Assembly (NCBI GenBank): GCA_017355425.1
Contig: CP070234.1
Location: forward strand, 1-64,000
Origin: Dolichospermum sp. DET69
GTDB taxonomy: Bacteria; Cyanobacteriota; Cyanobacteriia; Cyanobacteriales; Nostocaceae
Reading direction: 5' to 3'
Length of the DNA stretch: 64,000 nucleotides
Shown here one piece after another: positions 1 to 7,265 of the stretch (within the stretch, counting starts at the first letter, position 1; the number at the start of each line of letters is the position of its first letter). Made by a program: the position numbers and the translations under genes. The notes under the pieces are model-generated. The model saw only the letters and a program-made list of their open reading frames with translations, was not told where the DNA came from and did not search any database.

Positions 1-1149
1 ATGTCAAACCTGATTGTTAGTTTTGACCCTGGTGCTTCCTTGACCAAGATTGTTTATGAACTAGCAACTGAAGGCAAACCATGTTTAATGACAATGGAAC
101 CAGAAATGCTGAAGTTGCCCCAAAGTTCAATTGACGCTTATATGTCGAGTCGCAAGGGTCTTGAATCTTCTAAACCAGTAGATGAAGCTTGGGTGTCTTG
201 TGCGGTAGATGGTGATACACAATGTACAGTAGTTGGATTCCTGGCACGTCAGTTTTCAGCATCCGCCAGATTAGATAAACTCAAGTACGAAACTTCAATT
301 GACAAAGCTCTAGCAGTAATTGGTGCGATCGCTCAACACAATAAATTGCCCAACAGGTTCTCGTTATCCCTTACTTCACTATTACCCTATGGAGAATATC
401 AAAATCGTCAAGCCTTTGAAGAACAGTTGCGAGTGGCACTCAAAGATTTTAAATTTCGGGGTCAAAGGTTGCGGGTAAAACTGGAACGATTCGAGTGTCT
501 GCCTGAAGGTGCGGGATTAGCGATGATTCGTCAACGCCAGAACGGGAAAGAATGGTTTAACGCCCAAACCATTGCCGTGCTGATGTTTGGGCATCGCAAT
601 ACCAGTCTACTCTTATTTGAACGAGGCAAGATGACAGCGGGTTATACCAATGGGCTGGGTTTCCACCAAATGGTAAAGCGGGTAATTGAACGCACCTCTG
701 GACAGGATGCCACTACTTTGACTGCTGCTATCTATGCAGCCGGTTCAGATATTACAGCAGATAATCAAGCAATTCGTGCTTTGGTTAAAAGTAGAGACGC
801 AAAAAACATTGATTATGAGTTGCAGATGATTGTTAATGCTATTGCGACTGCTAAATCTGAGTATTGGTCTAGGCTTTACGATTGGCTGGAATCCACTTTA
901 CCTGCTGTCAACGAAGTGATTTTGAGTGGTGGTGCAGCTTTGTACTTAGAGCAAGAGTTACAGGATTGTTTTGAAGAAATTACCACTTATTGGGGTAATG
1001 ATTTACAGCAACAGGTACAAGCAGCATTGAAAAATGCAAAAAATGATGATCACCATACATTTCGAGAGCAGGAAACTTTGTCATTTAGGTTAATTGATGC
1101 TTTTGGTTTATTTATGCGATTTAGAGGGCAAAAGGAGAAAGTAGCATGA
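1..1149 (+). CDS. ParM-like actin-family ATPase (plasmid segregation)
   Basis: The 382-residue protein has the order of motifs expected of bacterial actins: a phosphate-1 loop near residues 6-12 (SFDPGAS followed by TK), a phosphate-2-like segment near 192-202 (LMFGHRNTS) and an adenosine motif near 305-315 (LSGGAALYL). Such proteins polymerise with ATP and push sister plasmids apart together with a DNA-binding adaptor and a centromere. The next gene overlaps it by 4 bases (ATGA), as parM-parR pairs do. The window begins exactly at the ATG, so a longer N-terminus cannot be excluded, although the first motif sits where it should in a complete protein. A chaperone-like (Hsp70/MreB) role is less likely. 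The family call is from motif reading only. Confidence 0.72.
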   Translation: MSNLIVSFDPGASLTKIVYELATEGKPCLMTMEPEMLKLPQSSIDAYMSSRKGLESSKPVDEAWVSCAVDGDTQCTVVGFLARQFSASARLDKLKYETSIDKALAVIGAIAQHNKLPNRFSLSLTSLLPYGEYQNRQAFEEQLRVALKDFKFRGQRLRVKLERFECLPEGAGLAMIRQRQNGKEWFNAQTIAVLMFGHRNTSLLLFERGKMTAGYTNGLGFHQMVKRVIERTSGQDATTLTAAIYAAGSDITADNQAIRALVKSRDAKNIDYELQMIVNAIATAKSEYWSRLYDWLESTLPAVNEVILSGGAALYLEQELQDCFEEITTYWGNDLQQQVQAALKNAKNDDHHTFREQETLSFRLIDAFGLFMRFRGQKEKVA

Positions 1150-1736
1150 CTAATAAGAAACAGCCTCAAAATAATGACAATAATAAACAGCCCAATAGTA
1201 ATGGTAGTGGGAAATTGCCTGAAGCAAATGATACTGACAAACAATATAAAAATTTGAGTTTTCGGCTTCGTGCTTACTCAGATACTGCTGATGGAAAGTT
1301 AATTACATACTTGCAAAAAGGTAATGGACTTAGTACCAGCAAAGAAATGCTATTGCAGGCATTAAGAATGTGCTGGTTACCGTTAGCATACAAAGTACAA
1401 GCAGATGCAGGTGTTAGTGAACAAGAACTGCGTCAAATAGGGTTGACTTGTTGTCATTCTCTGGAGCAACATTTAACTTATTTACGAATCGAATTAGGAT
1501 TACCACTCAAATCAAGTGATGCTTTGCCTATACCTCTAAGTACGATGACTAATCCTCAAACCTTGGCTGCTATGTTTGGTTTAGATGCTAGTAATTTCAC
1601 TAGTAATGATGATAGTAGTAGTAGCGAAGACGAAGGTAATAGTGATCAGGCAAATAATCAAATTGATTCTGACTCTTTCATTCCCGGTAAAGGCTCTTTT
1701 CATGATGACGATGACGATATGTTCGCAGATATTTAA
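1146..1736 (+). CDS. Probable ParR-like partner of the actin gene, acidic C-terminus
   Basis: The protein has 196 residues. The first 30 are Asn/Gln/Lys-rich and low complexity, the middle (about 35-130) looks helical and folded, and the tail (about 150-196) is Asp/Ser-rich and ends in a run of Asp. The start overlaps the stop of the actin gene by 4 bases, so the two are translationally coupled. Position and size suggest the DNA-binding adaptor that links the filament to a centromere, but I recognise no ribbon-helix-helix signature, so the role is inferred from context. The downstream non-coding block with inverted repeats is the natural candidate for its binding site. Confidence 0.55.
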   Translation: MTNKKQPQNNDNNKQPNSNGSGKLPEANDTDKQYKNLSFRLRAYSDTADGKLITYLQKGNGLSTSKEMLLQALRMCWLPLAYKVQADAGVSEQELRQIGLTCCHSLEQHLTYLRIELGLPLKSSDALPIPLSTMTNPQTLAAMFGLDASNFTSNDDSSSSEDEGNSDQANNQIDSDSFIPGKGSFHDDDDDMFADI

Positions 1737-1750
1737 TTATCCATTAGACA

Positions 1751-1809
1751 TCTCCGAAAAAGAATCTGAAACCTTTAACCTGTCTAGCTGAAAACCTAAT
1801 TTTCGGAGA
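1751..1809. repeat. 10-bp inverted repeat downstream of the partition operon
   Basis: Arms tctccgaaaa (1751-1760) and ttttcggaga (1800-1809) are perfect reverse complements separated by 39 bases. The long loop argues against a simple terminator; it may be a protein-binding dyad near the partition genes. Confidence 0.5.
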
Positions 1810-1839
1810 GTTCTATTAATGCAAGATTAATCCTTTTCT

Positions 1840-1862
1840 AAGAAACAGAAATGTTTCTTTAC
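1840..1862 (+). terminator. Probable terminator after the partition operon
   Basis: A 7-bp stem (aagaaac 1840-1846, gtttctt 1853-1859) with a 6-base loop is followed directly by T. It is weak in GC but well placed, about 100 bases after the stop of the second gene. Confidence 0.45.
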
Positions 1863-1900
1863 ATCCATTAGGAGGGATCACTCGTAAACAGCTTCTGTCA

Positions 1901-2087
1901 AACTAGCCCTGTTCTGTCACTCTCTGAAAACAATAATCGAATCCATCTTTTGTAACTCTTATTTCATCAAGGTTTGACGCTTTTTTATGTATTAAAAAAT
2001 CAAATTATTGCATAAAATGTCAAAACCAAACCCTCACAGACCTTTCAAATATTGCATTTTCCCTACTCTGACAGAACAGGGTTAGTT
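1901..2087. repeat. Nested inverted repeats in a 385-bp non-coding block; candidate centromere or operator
   Basis: A 19-bp arm at 1901-1919 and its reverse complement at 2069-2087 match at 18 of 19 positions (core ccctgttctgtca / tgacagaacaggg). Inside them lies a second imperfect dyad (about 1971-1989 with ggtttgac, and 2011-2027 with gtcaaaacc). The block 1737-2121 has no credible gene and lies between the actin operon and the ParA-like gene. That is where a partition centromere, replication iterons or an autoregulatory operator would be expected; the function is inferred. Confidence 0.55.
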
Positions 2088-2121
2088 AATAACATAGTTA
2101 AATCACAAAGGAGTAAATAAC

Positions 2122-2907
2122 ATGGCTGCAATTCACTTCATTGATGGTGAAAAAGGTGGTGTTGGCAAGTCTTTGTTTGCCAGAGTTATGGTGCAATATT
2201 GCATTGACAATAAATTAGTTTATGAATTGGTGGAAGCAGACCAAAGTAATCCAGATGTAGGTGCATTTTACCCAGACAATCATAAAACAGCCATTTTTAG
2301 TGAATCAGAGCGCAAAGCTTATGAAGCTGATGAAATCTTTAATTTGGCACTTGAAACTGCTGTGATTGTCAACTTACCTGCTCAAGTCTATCCAGCAGTA
2401 ACCGATTGGATTGAGCGTAATCAAATTTTAGAAATTAGTGGTAAAAACAAGGTCAAGATACATAAATGGTTTGTTTGTAGTGGAGGATATGATAGTGTGC
2501 AGTTATTTATGCAATCTATCGAACGGTTTGAAAAGAGGGTCAAACATATATTTATCCGTAACTTTGGTTTATGTGATGATTGGAAACACATAGACGAAAA
2601 TCAGGAGTTAAACGATTTAATCAAGACTTACAAAGTCCCAGTAATTGATTTTCCCAAGTTTAGTTACCGAGAACGGAATATCCTTGATGCGAAACGAATA
2701 AACTTTTCTGAAGCTAAAGATTATAAAGATTTAGGAATATTAGGTAAACAGAGATTACATAGTTTTCTCAAACAAGCTTTTGAGGAAATTGAAAAAGCTA
2801 AAATTTGGAACCCACCAGTAGCTTCAATTACTCCCCCATTAGAAAAAGTTGATAGTGCTAATACTGATAGTGCTAATACTAATCGGAGAATTGCTCCCAA
2901 AAAATAA
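2122..2907 (+). CDS. ParA/MinD-type P-loop ATPase (MobD-like plasmid protein)
   Basis: The 261-residue protein opens with a deviant Walker A of the ParA/MinD class (GEKGGVGKS, residues 9-17), followed by an acidic strand ending in EADQSNPDVG (about 38-48), which resembles the nucleotide-binding aspartate of this family. A strong ribosome site (aaggag) lies 8 bases before the ATG. Compared with canonical ParA the C-terminal half is divergent, and the end carries a short repeat of Asp-Ser-Ala-Asn-Thr encoded by a perfect 15-bp direct repeat near 2850-2880. Plasmid partition or positioning of the conjugation machinery (as proposed for MobD proteins) fits. No parB-like gene follows; the next gene encodes a membrane protein. 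Confidence 0.7.
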   Translation: MAAIHFIDGEKGGVGKSLFARVMVQYCIDNKLVYELVEADQSNPDVGAFYPDNHKTAIFSESERKAYEADEIFNLALETAVIVNLPAQVYPAVTDWIERNQILEISGKNKVKIHKWFVCSGGYDSVQLFMQSIERFEKRVKHIFIRNFGLCDDWKHIDENQELNDLIKTYKVPVIDFPKFSYRERNILDAKRINFSEAKDYKDLGILGKQRLHSFLKQAFEEIEKAKIWNPPVASITPPLEKVDSANTDSANTNRRIAPKK

Positions 2908-3100
2908 CCTATTTGACACTCTTCAATCTAATAGCGGAGTCTGGCTTTAAGTAGGTTAACCGAAAAATTTAAAGGTATGTGAAGAGAAGTAAAGAAAGCT
3001 CAAACTCTTTCTCCCTGCACCCTGCCTTGCCCCAACGACTATTTTTAACGTTAACCTCCTTAGTCATAGACTCGCTCGTTTCCTAATTACTCGTTATCCT

Positions 3101-3883
3101 ATGAAGAATTATCACCCTGAAGAACTCGATTTAGATGATGATTTTTTGGATTCAGTCGCTGCTAGAGGTAGAGGTTTAAGTCGGATTCCTTACCCTACTT
3201 TACTAGATTTAGCTATTCGTGGTAAGGATGATGCTTTTAAAGCAAGGGTTTGGGAAATAGTTGTTCAAACCGGACTTGACCCTGATGATCCAGCATTTCT
3301 AATGATGATTGCGACTGGCAGACTACAAGTGTTGTTAGAAGACAGTCCTCAAGAAATGGAGACAATGTTTGACCAGTGGCAAACCCAACTTTATGAGCAT
3401 CTGCAAAGCTATGAAAAAGCAGCAGTCAAAGGACAGCAGAAAGCGATCGCTCACGCAGTCACGACATTAATTAAGCATACAGAATTTGAGCGTGCCGTTC
3501 ATTCAGTTCCATCATTAATTGTTGCTGGAATACTCTTATTGATTACCGCAACAGTGGGTGGAATTCTGGGTATAGGGGCAATGCTTTGGTATCAATCTAG
3601 CAATTTAGACCCAACTGGTTCACGCCAATTGACTCAACAAGAAGCTAATGCTTTGGCATGGACAACCACTAATGAAGGTAAGTTTGCTCGTAATTTCATG
3701 GAATGGAATCGAGATTTATTGAGTCGAGATAGTGCCGGTCAATTAACTTGTACGAAGGAAGTAAAACGCTTAGGGGTAACTCTAGAAATGGGAGCAAGCA
3801 GCAAAAAAGCCGTATCAGGTTTTTGTACTCTTTGGGTGCAACCTCTTAATCAACGTAAGTTTGTTTCTCAATCAAAAAATTAG
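3101..3883 (+). CDS. Single-span membrane protein of cyanobacterial plasmids, function unknown
   Basis: The protein has 260 residues. The N-terminal part is acidic and soluble, with a helical stretch at about 80-140. One strong membrane segment follows at about 141-168 (Ile/Leu/Gly-rich, ending MLWY), then a roughly 90-residue C-terminal domain with two Cys (CTKE, FCTLW) that could form a disulfide outside the cytoplasm. It resembles a family I associate with cyanobacterial plasmids (perhaps DUF6753), but I cannot confirm that. It sits 37 bases upstream of a lipoprotein gene, so the two probably form one unit. No good Shine-Dalgarno is visible before the ATG. A conjugation or envelope role is inferred only from the neighbours. 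Confidence 0.6.
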   Translation: MKNYHPEELDLDDDFLDSVAARGRGLSRIPYPTLLDLAIRGKDDAFKARVWEIVVQTGLDPDDPAFLMMIATGRLQVLLEDSPQEMETMFDQWQTQLYEHLQSYEKAAVKGQQKAIAHAVTTLIKHTEFERAVHSVPSLIVAGILLLITATVGGILGIGAMLWYQSSNLDPTGSRQLTQQEANALAWTTTNEGKFARNFMEWNRDLLSRDSAGQLTCTKEVKRLGVTLEMGASSKKAVSGFCTLWVQPLNQRKFVSQSKN

Positions 3884-3920
3884 TTGTTAGTTGTTTAATT
3901 GTGAAATAGGAGTGAAATAA

Positions 3921-4475
3921 ATGATGATCCGCAAACTTCGCTTAACTTGGTTATTAGTAATAGGAGGAATTTTAGTAGCTTGCACTAATGCAAGCGCTGA
4001 TTTAAACACTAATCAACAAAACAATATCACCAAAGCTCAGACTTCATCTATACCTAATTACCCACCAATGTATGATGTTGAAGTAAAGATTTGTGATAAT
4101 ATTATTGCTCCAGTTAAAGACGGTAAACGCTGTATCAAGCACAAATTACGTTTGTGGGGTCTAGTAGAAGAAGCAAAATTGGTTCGCACAGGTATTCCTC
4201 TACCATCAATGTCTGCTGTAGCTCATAAATTAGCAATTAGTTCTAAAGGCTGTTATCCTGAATACTCTCAACCTTCTCAACCCCAGTTTTATTGGGCGGA
4301 TCTCCTTATTTATGTAAATAAAAGAGGAGCGAAACCAACAATTGAAGTTAACAAAATTCAACTGTCCAATCAGCAAATTTACGAGTTAATGACCAGTCAA
4401 TTTTCTACTCCGAGAATTGCCACATTTGGTGGTGTTGGTTGTAAACCTCTACCTGTACCTGTGAAAAAAAAGTGA
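3921..4475 (+). CDS. Predicted lipoprotein, plasmid-associated
   Basis: The 184-residue protein starts with a lipoprotein signal: basic MMIRKLRLTW, a hydrophobic core, and a lipobox LVAC with the acylated Cys near residue 21. The mature part has five further Cys (CDN, RCIKHK, GCYPEY, GCKP), enough for disulfides in the periplasm. A ribosome site (aggag) lies 8 bases upstream. Spacing suggests co-transcription with the preceding membrane protein, and the pair may belong to the conjugation envelope apparatus encoded elsewhere in the window (VirB7-like lipoproteins are common there). I do not recognise a specific family. Confidence 0.65.
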   Translation: MMIRKLRLTWLLVIGGILVACTNASADLNTNQQNNITKAQTSSIPNYPPMYDVEVKICDNIIAPVKDGKRCIKHKLRLWGLVEEAKLVRTGIPLPSMSAVAHKLAISSKGCYPEYSQPSQPQFYWADLLIYVNKRGAKPTIEVNKIQLSNQQIYELMTSQFSTPRIATFGGVGCKPLPVPVKKK

Positions 4476-4750
4476 TTTTTCAGCCTAAATTTATGTCTGG
4501 GTCTATAACGTAAATTAACCAGCCATTTAAATCTATGGTTTCTCCCGATGTGTCTGGTTTTGGATAAGTTTTTTAGACCGGATATATAGCTGTTTTCTTG
4601 ATTCCATAATTACAGCCTTGTAGGAGCATATTTTTTGAATAAGCTAATCAGCATTTAACTTAAATAAAACTGGGCTGAAAACCCATACTAATAGAGAATT
4701 GGTTGGAAAACATAGATAACGATTAGCTTACTTATCTATATACAAACATC

Positions 4751-4794
4751 AAAAACTCAAAACTGCTTTCTTTTCAAGGCAATTTTGAGTTTTT
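4751..4794. terminator. Strong bidirectional terminator in the 4476-4813 gap
   Basis: Arms of 12 bp (aaaaactcaaaa and ttttgagttttt) close a hairpin rich in A/T on both flanks, so it would work in both directions. It lies 20 bases beyond the stop of the minus-strand protease and also ends the plus-strand lipoprotein unit. The rest of 4476-4750 shows no gene. Confidence 0.75.
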
Positions 4795-4813
4795 ATTTGG
4801 AGAATTGAAGAGA

Positions 4814-5938
4814 TTATGCAAATTTTGTTTGTACTTTGTTCTGAAGTAAGTTGATAATTGCAGCTTTTTCTAAAATACCAACCAGAAAACCATTATCACG
4901 GATTACAGTCAGTGCTGATAACTTTTGTGTTTCGAGTAACTGTACTACTTCTAGCAACGGTTGATCCGATTGTACGGTGCTAGACTGCTCAATTGGTTTC
5001 ATGACTTTGAGAACTTGAGTTTCTGCCCACAATGTATTGGGAATAGTTCGCAAGTCATCAACTGATATCGCTCCTAACAATTGTCCTTGCTCATCTGTCA
5101 CCAAAAACCGGCGGTATTCCTGAGCATTTAAGAGCCGTTGATCAGCAAACTCTCTTAAACTCAAATTCGCTTTGACAATCGGGCTATCGTTAGTTACAGC
5201 ATCCGCTGCTGTTAAACCTGTGAGTTTTTCTTGCACTCTAGCAAATTGGGCAGCATTACCAGCATTTTGTAGCAAAAAGAAGCCAATTAACAAGTTCCAG
5301 AAGTTAGCAAAGCTACCCAAAAATAGTAGAGGAATTAAACCAGAAGCGATCGCTAACCAACCAAAGATTTGTCCAATTCGGCTGGCAACAACCACTCCTT
5401 TATAGGATTTACCAGTAATTTTCCAAACTATTGCTTTAAGTATATTTCCTCCATCCAAAGGCAAGCCAGGAATGAGGTTAAATAGAGCTAATGTCAAATT
5501 AACAGAAGCTAGTAGACCAAGGATAGCAGCTAACGGTCCAGATGCAGCAGTCGCAAAACCAACTGTTGTCGCTGTAGCAAATAGCATCAAACTAACTATT
5601 GGTCCGGCAATAGCTACCCAAAAAGCTGCTCCTGGAGTTGACGATTCTTTTTCTAAGCTTGCCAGTCCACCAAATATAAACAGTGTAATTGATTTAACAT
5701 CAATTCCTTGGCGAATAGCGACAAAGCTGTGTCCTAATTCATGGGCGACAACTGAGCTAAATAACAACAGTGCCGTCATTAATCCTAGTACCAAAGGCAA
5801 TCCTCCACCTAATTGGGGAAATTGTGCCGCTAGTCCGCTGCTGTAGCTCCAAGTTACCAAACCTAGAACTAAAAACCAGGAAGGATGTATATAGAAAGGT
5901 ATTCCAAAGAGGTTGCCAACCCGAATTGTGCTATTCAT
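4814..5938 (-). CDS. Site-2 protease family (M50) membrane metalloprotease with CBS pair
   Basis: The 374-residue protein has the zinc site HELGH at 66-70 inside the second hydrophobic region and the second M50 motif NLIPGLPLDGGN near 154-165, the residues that bind catalytic zinc. Four to six membrane spans fill residues 15-220. The C-terminal 120 residues form two CBS-like repeats that end with FLVGILEKAAIINLL. This order (M50 then CBS) matches the Rip3/SpoIVFB-like subgroup that cleaves membrane-anchored regulators; the CBS pair probably senses a nucleotide. It stands alone on the minus strand, ending at the terminator at 4751. A 6-bp stem at 5964-5985 lies 26 bases upstream of the start. 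The substrate cannot be told from sequence. Confidence 0.85.
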   Translation of the reverse strand: MNSTIRVGNLFGIPFYIHPSWFLVLGLVTWSYSSGLAAQFPQLGGGLPLVLGLMTALLLFSSVVAHELGHSFVAIRQGIDVKSITLFIFGGLASLEKESSTPGAAFWVAIAGPIVSLMLFATATTVGFATAASGPLAAILGLLASVNLTLALFNLIPGLPLDGGNILKAIVWKITGKSYKGVVVASRIGQIFGWLAIASGLIPLLFLGSFANFWNLLIGFFLLQNAGNAAQFARVQEKLTGLTAADAVTNDSPIVKANLSLREFADQRLLNAQEYRRFLVTDEQGQLLGAISVDDLRTIPNTLWAETQVLKVMKPIEQSSTVQSDQPLLEVVQLLETQKLSALTVIRDNGFLVGILEKAAIINLLQNKVQTKFA

Positions 5939-6125
5939 GGCGTTTACCTGTTATGTGAGCATTGAGAAGTTTGTTTTTGCTTCTCTTACATGACCTTATT
6001 GTAAAGGAATATTAAGTAAACTTAATTTTTGTAACGGTAGTGGTGTCCGTCCGTTAAGGTGTGGTTATGCGAATTTAGCCTCAAAAATACAGTTTTTATG
6101 GGTAAGGGTGGGTGGGCAAAAAAGT

Positions 6126-6147
6126 AACCCCACTTAAACGTGGGGTT
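6126..6147 (-). terminator. Terminator after the 6169-6558 gene
   Basis: Perfect 8-bp stem (aaccccac / gtggggtt) with a 6-base loop; read on the minus strand it is followed within a few bases by a T6 run. It lies 22 bases past the stop codon. Confidence 0.85.
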
Positions 6148-6168
6148 GCTGTTTTCAGCAGTAGATAC

Positions 6169-6558
6169 TTAAGATGCTTCAGCAAATCTAGCTGCACGTT
6201 GTTGTTTGTGAGCCTTGCGTCGCTCGCGCACTGCATCCAAATCCTTTAATCCATAGAAACGTTTAGCGTAAGCTAACAGTTCATTGATGGGAGTATCAGC
6301 ATAGTCCAGACGAAACTCTGTGTTGTGTTCGTTCCAATCAAATTCTTCTTCATTAAACCGGGCTTTAGCAGCGAGTTCTCGTCCAGTCTCCTCTCGTAAA
6401 ACTTCGAGTACCATTAATCGTACTTTATCTTGATATCCCATAACTTTTTCCAAAGCTTTGGTTTCTTGCTGATTACGTTTCCGTTTGATTGGATTTTCCG
6501 TACCTTGATATTCCATCGCTTTTTCTAAAACTTTAGTTTGTTGCTGATTACGTTTCAT
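6169..6558 (-). CDS. Small plasmid protein, paralogue of the next gene upstream
   Basis: The 129-residue charged protein shares most of its length with the 6755-7180 product: both contain KVxLMVxEVLREExGRELAAxARFNEx, then FDWxxHN and TPxxEL. The N-terminus contains a tandem duplication of about 17 residues (KRNQQQTKVLEKAMEYQ and KRNQQETKALEKVMGYQ), visible as repeated DNA near 6455-6555. A ribosome site (aaagga) precedes the ATG. The function is unknown; a basic helical protein like this could bind nucleic acid or be a partner in a plasmid maintenance complex, but nothing in the sequence proves it. It is flanked by its own leader hairpin and terminator, so it is probably a single-gene unit. 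Confidence 0.65.
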   Translation of the reverse strand: MKRNQQQTKVLEKAMEYQGTENPIKRKRNQQETKALEKVMGYQDKVRLMVLEVLREETGRELAAKARFNEEEFDWNEHNTEFRLDYADTPINELLAYAKRFYGLKDLDAVRERRKAHKQQRAARFAEAS

Positions 6559-6607
6559 AGCATTGTCCTTTGATTAACGAATTACTTACTTGGATCTCGC
6601 ATAGATA

Positions 6608-6621
6608 GCATCGACAGATGC
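6608..6621 (-). promoter_or_regulatory. 5'-leader hairpin (5-bp stem, 4-nt loop), copy 1
   Basis: gcatc-gaca-gatgc, 49 bases upstream of the minus-strand start at 6558. The same stem sequence occurs before the paralogue at 7180, preceded in both by cataga. It belongs to a recurring set described in the findings. Confidence 0.55.
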
Positions 6622-6721
6622 CTTCTGAATTAAAATTCAATTTTTGATTGCTAAAGCTAAAATTCAGTTGCAATTATTGTCTTCAATTCTGTTGATTGTA
6701 TTAGCTACGCTCTCCAATGAA

Positions 6722-6749
6722 ATGCCCCGAATTATTGGAATCGGGGCAT
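6722..6749 (-). terminator. Terminator after the 6755-7180 gene
   Basis: Perfect 9-bp stem (atgccccga / tcggggcat) with a 10-base loop starting 5 bases past the stop codon; on the minus strand it is followed by a moderately T-rich stretch. Confidence 0.8.
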
Positions 6750-6754
6750 AATAA

Positions 6755-7180
6755 TTAATCTTCAACTTCTAAATCTTCGTCATCTTCATCCTGTTCAAAA
6801 TCCTCATCTATCCAGTCATCTGAGTTATTACTTAAACCATTAAGTCCCTCCATGCGTTTAGAGCGAGCAGCTTTATGAGCAGCACGTCTATCTCGAATTT
6901 CATCCAGATTATTCAAGCCGTAAAGTTTGCGGGCATAATTCACCAATTCTTTCAATGGTGTGTTCAGGTAATCGTTACGAAACTGTGTGTTATGTTTTTC
7001 CCAATCAAACTCTTGTTCATTAAATCGGGCGGTAGCTGCTAATTCTCTCCCCGATTCTTCCCGTAATACCTCAATTACCATCAAGTGGACTTTTTCCTGA
7101 TAAGTAATTACTCGCTCTAAAGCTGGAATGTGTTTTTTAGTTTTAGAGGCTGTTTTAGTGGCTTTGCGAGTCTTCAGCAT
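6755..7180 (-). CDS. Small plasmid protein with acidic tail, paralogue of 6169-6558
   Basis: The 141-residue protein has a Lys/Thr-rich start, a central domain nearly identical in pattern to the neighbouring paralogue (KVHLMVIEVLREESGRELAA, FDWEKHNTQF, KELVNYARKLYGL) and a C-terminal run of Asp/Glu of about 20 residues that the paralogue lacks. The ribosome site (aaggag) is strong. The pair arose by tandem duplication that included the leader hairpin. An IS66-family element has inserted 78 bases upstream of the start, just beyond the hairpin, and has probably replaced or cut off the original promoter. Function unknown. Confidence 0.65.
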   Translation of the reverse strand: MLKTRKATKTASKTKKHIPALERVITYQEKVHLMVIEVLREESGRELAATARFNEQEFDWEKHNTQFRNDYLNTPLKELVNYARKLYGLNNLDEIRDRRAAHKAARSKRMEGLNGLSNNSDDWIDEDFEQDEDDEDLEVED

Positions 7181-7222
7181 GAGAATTACTCCTTGATATT
7201 TTCTGTTTTTCTCATAGAAACC

Positions 7223-7236
7223 GCATCGAAAGATGC
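7223..7236 (-). promoter_or_regulatory. 5'-leader hairpin (5-bp stem, 4-nt loop), copy 2
   Basis: gcatc-gaaa-gatgc, 42 bases upstream of the start at 7180, with the same stem as copy 1. The IS insertion point at 7258 lies 21 bases beyond it. Confidence 0.55.
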
Positions 7237-7265
7237 AATTCGCTGAAATTTACATTCGTTGATTC

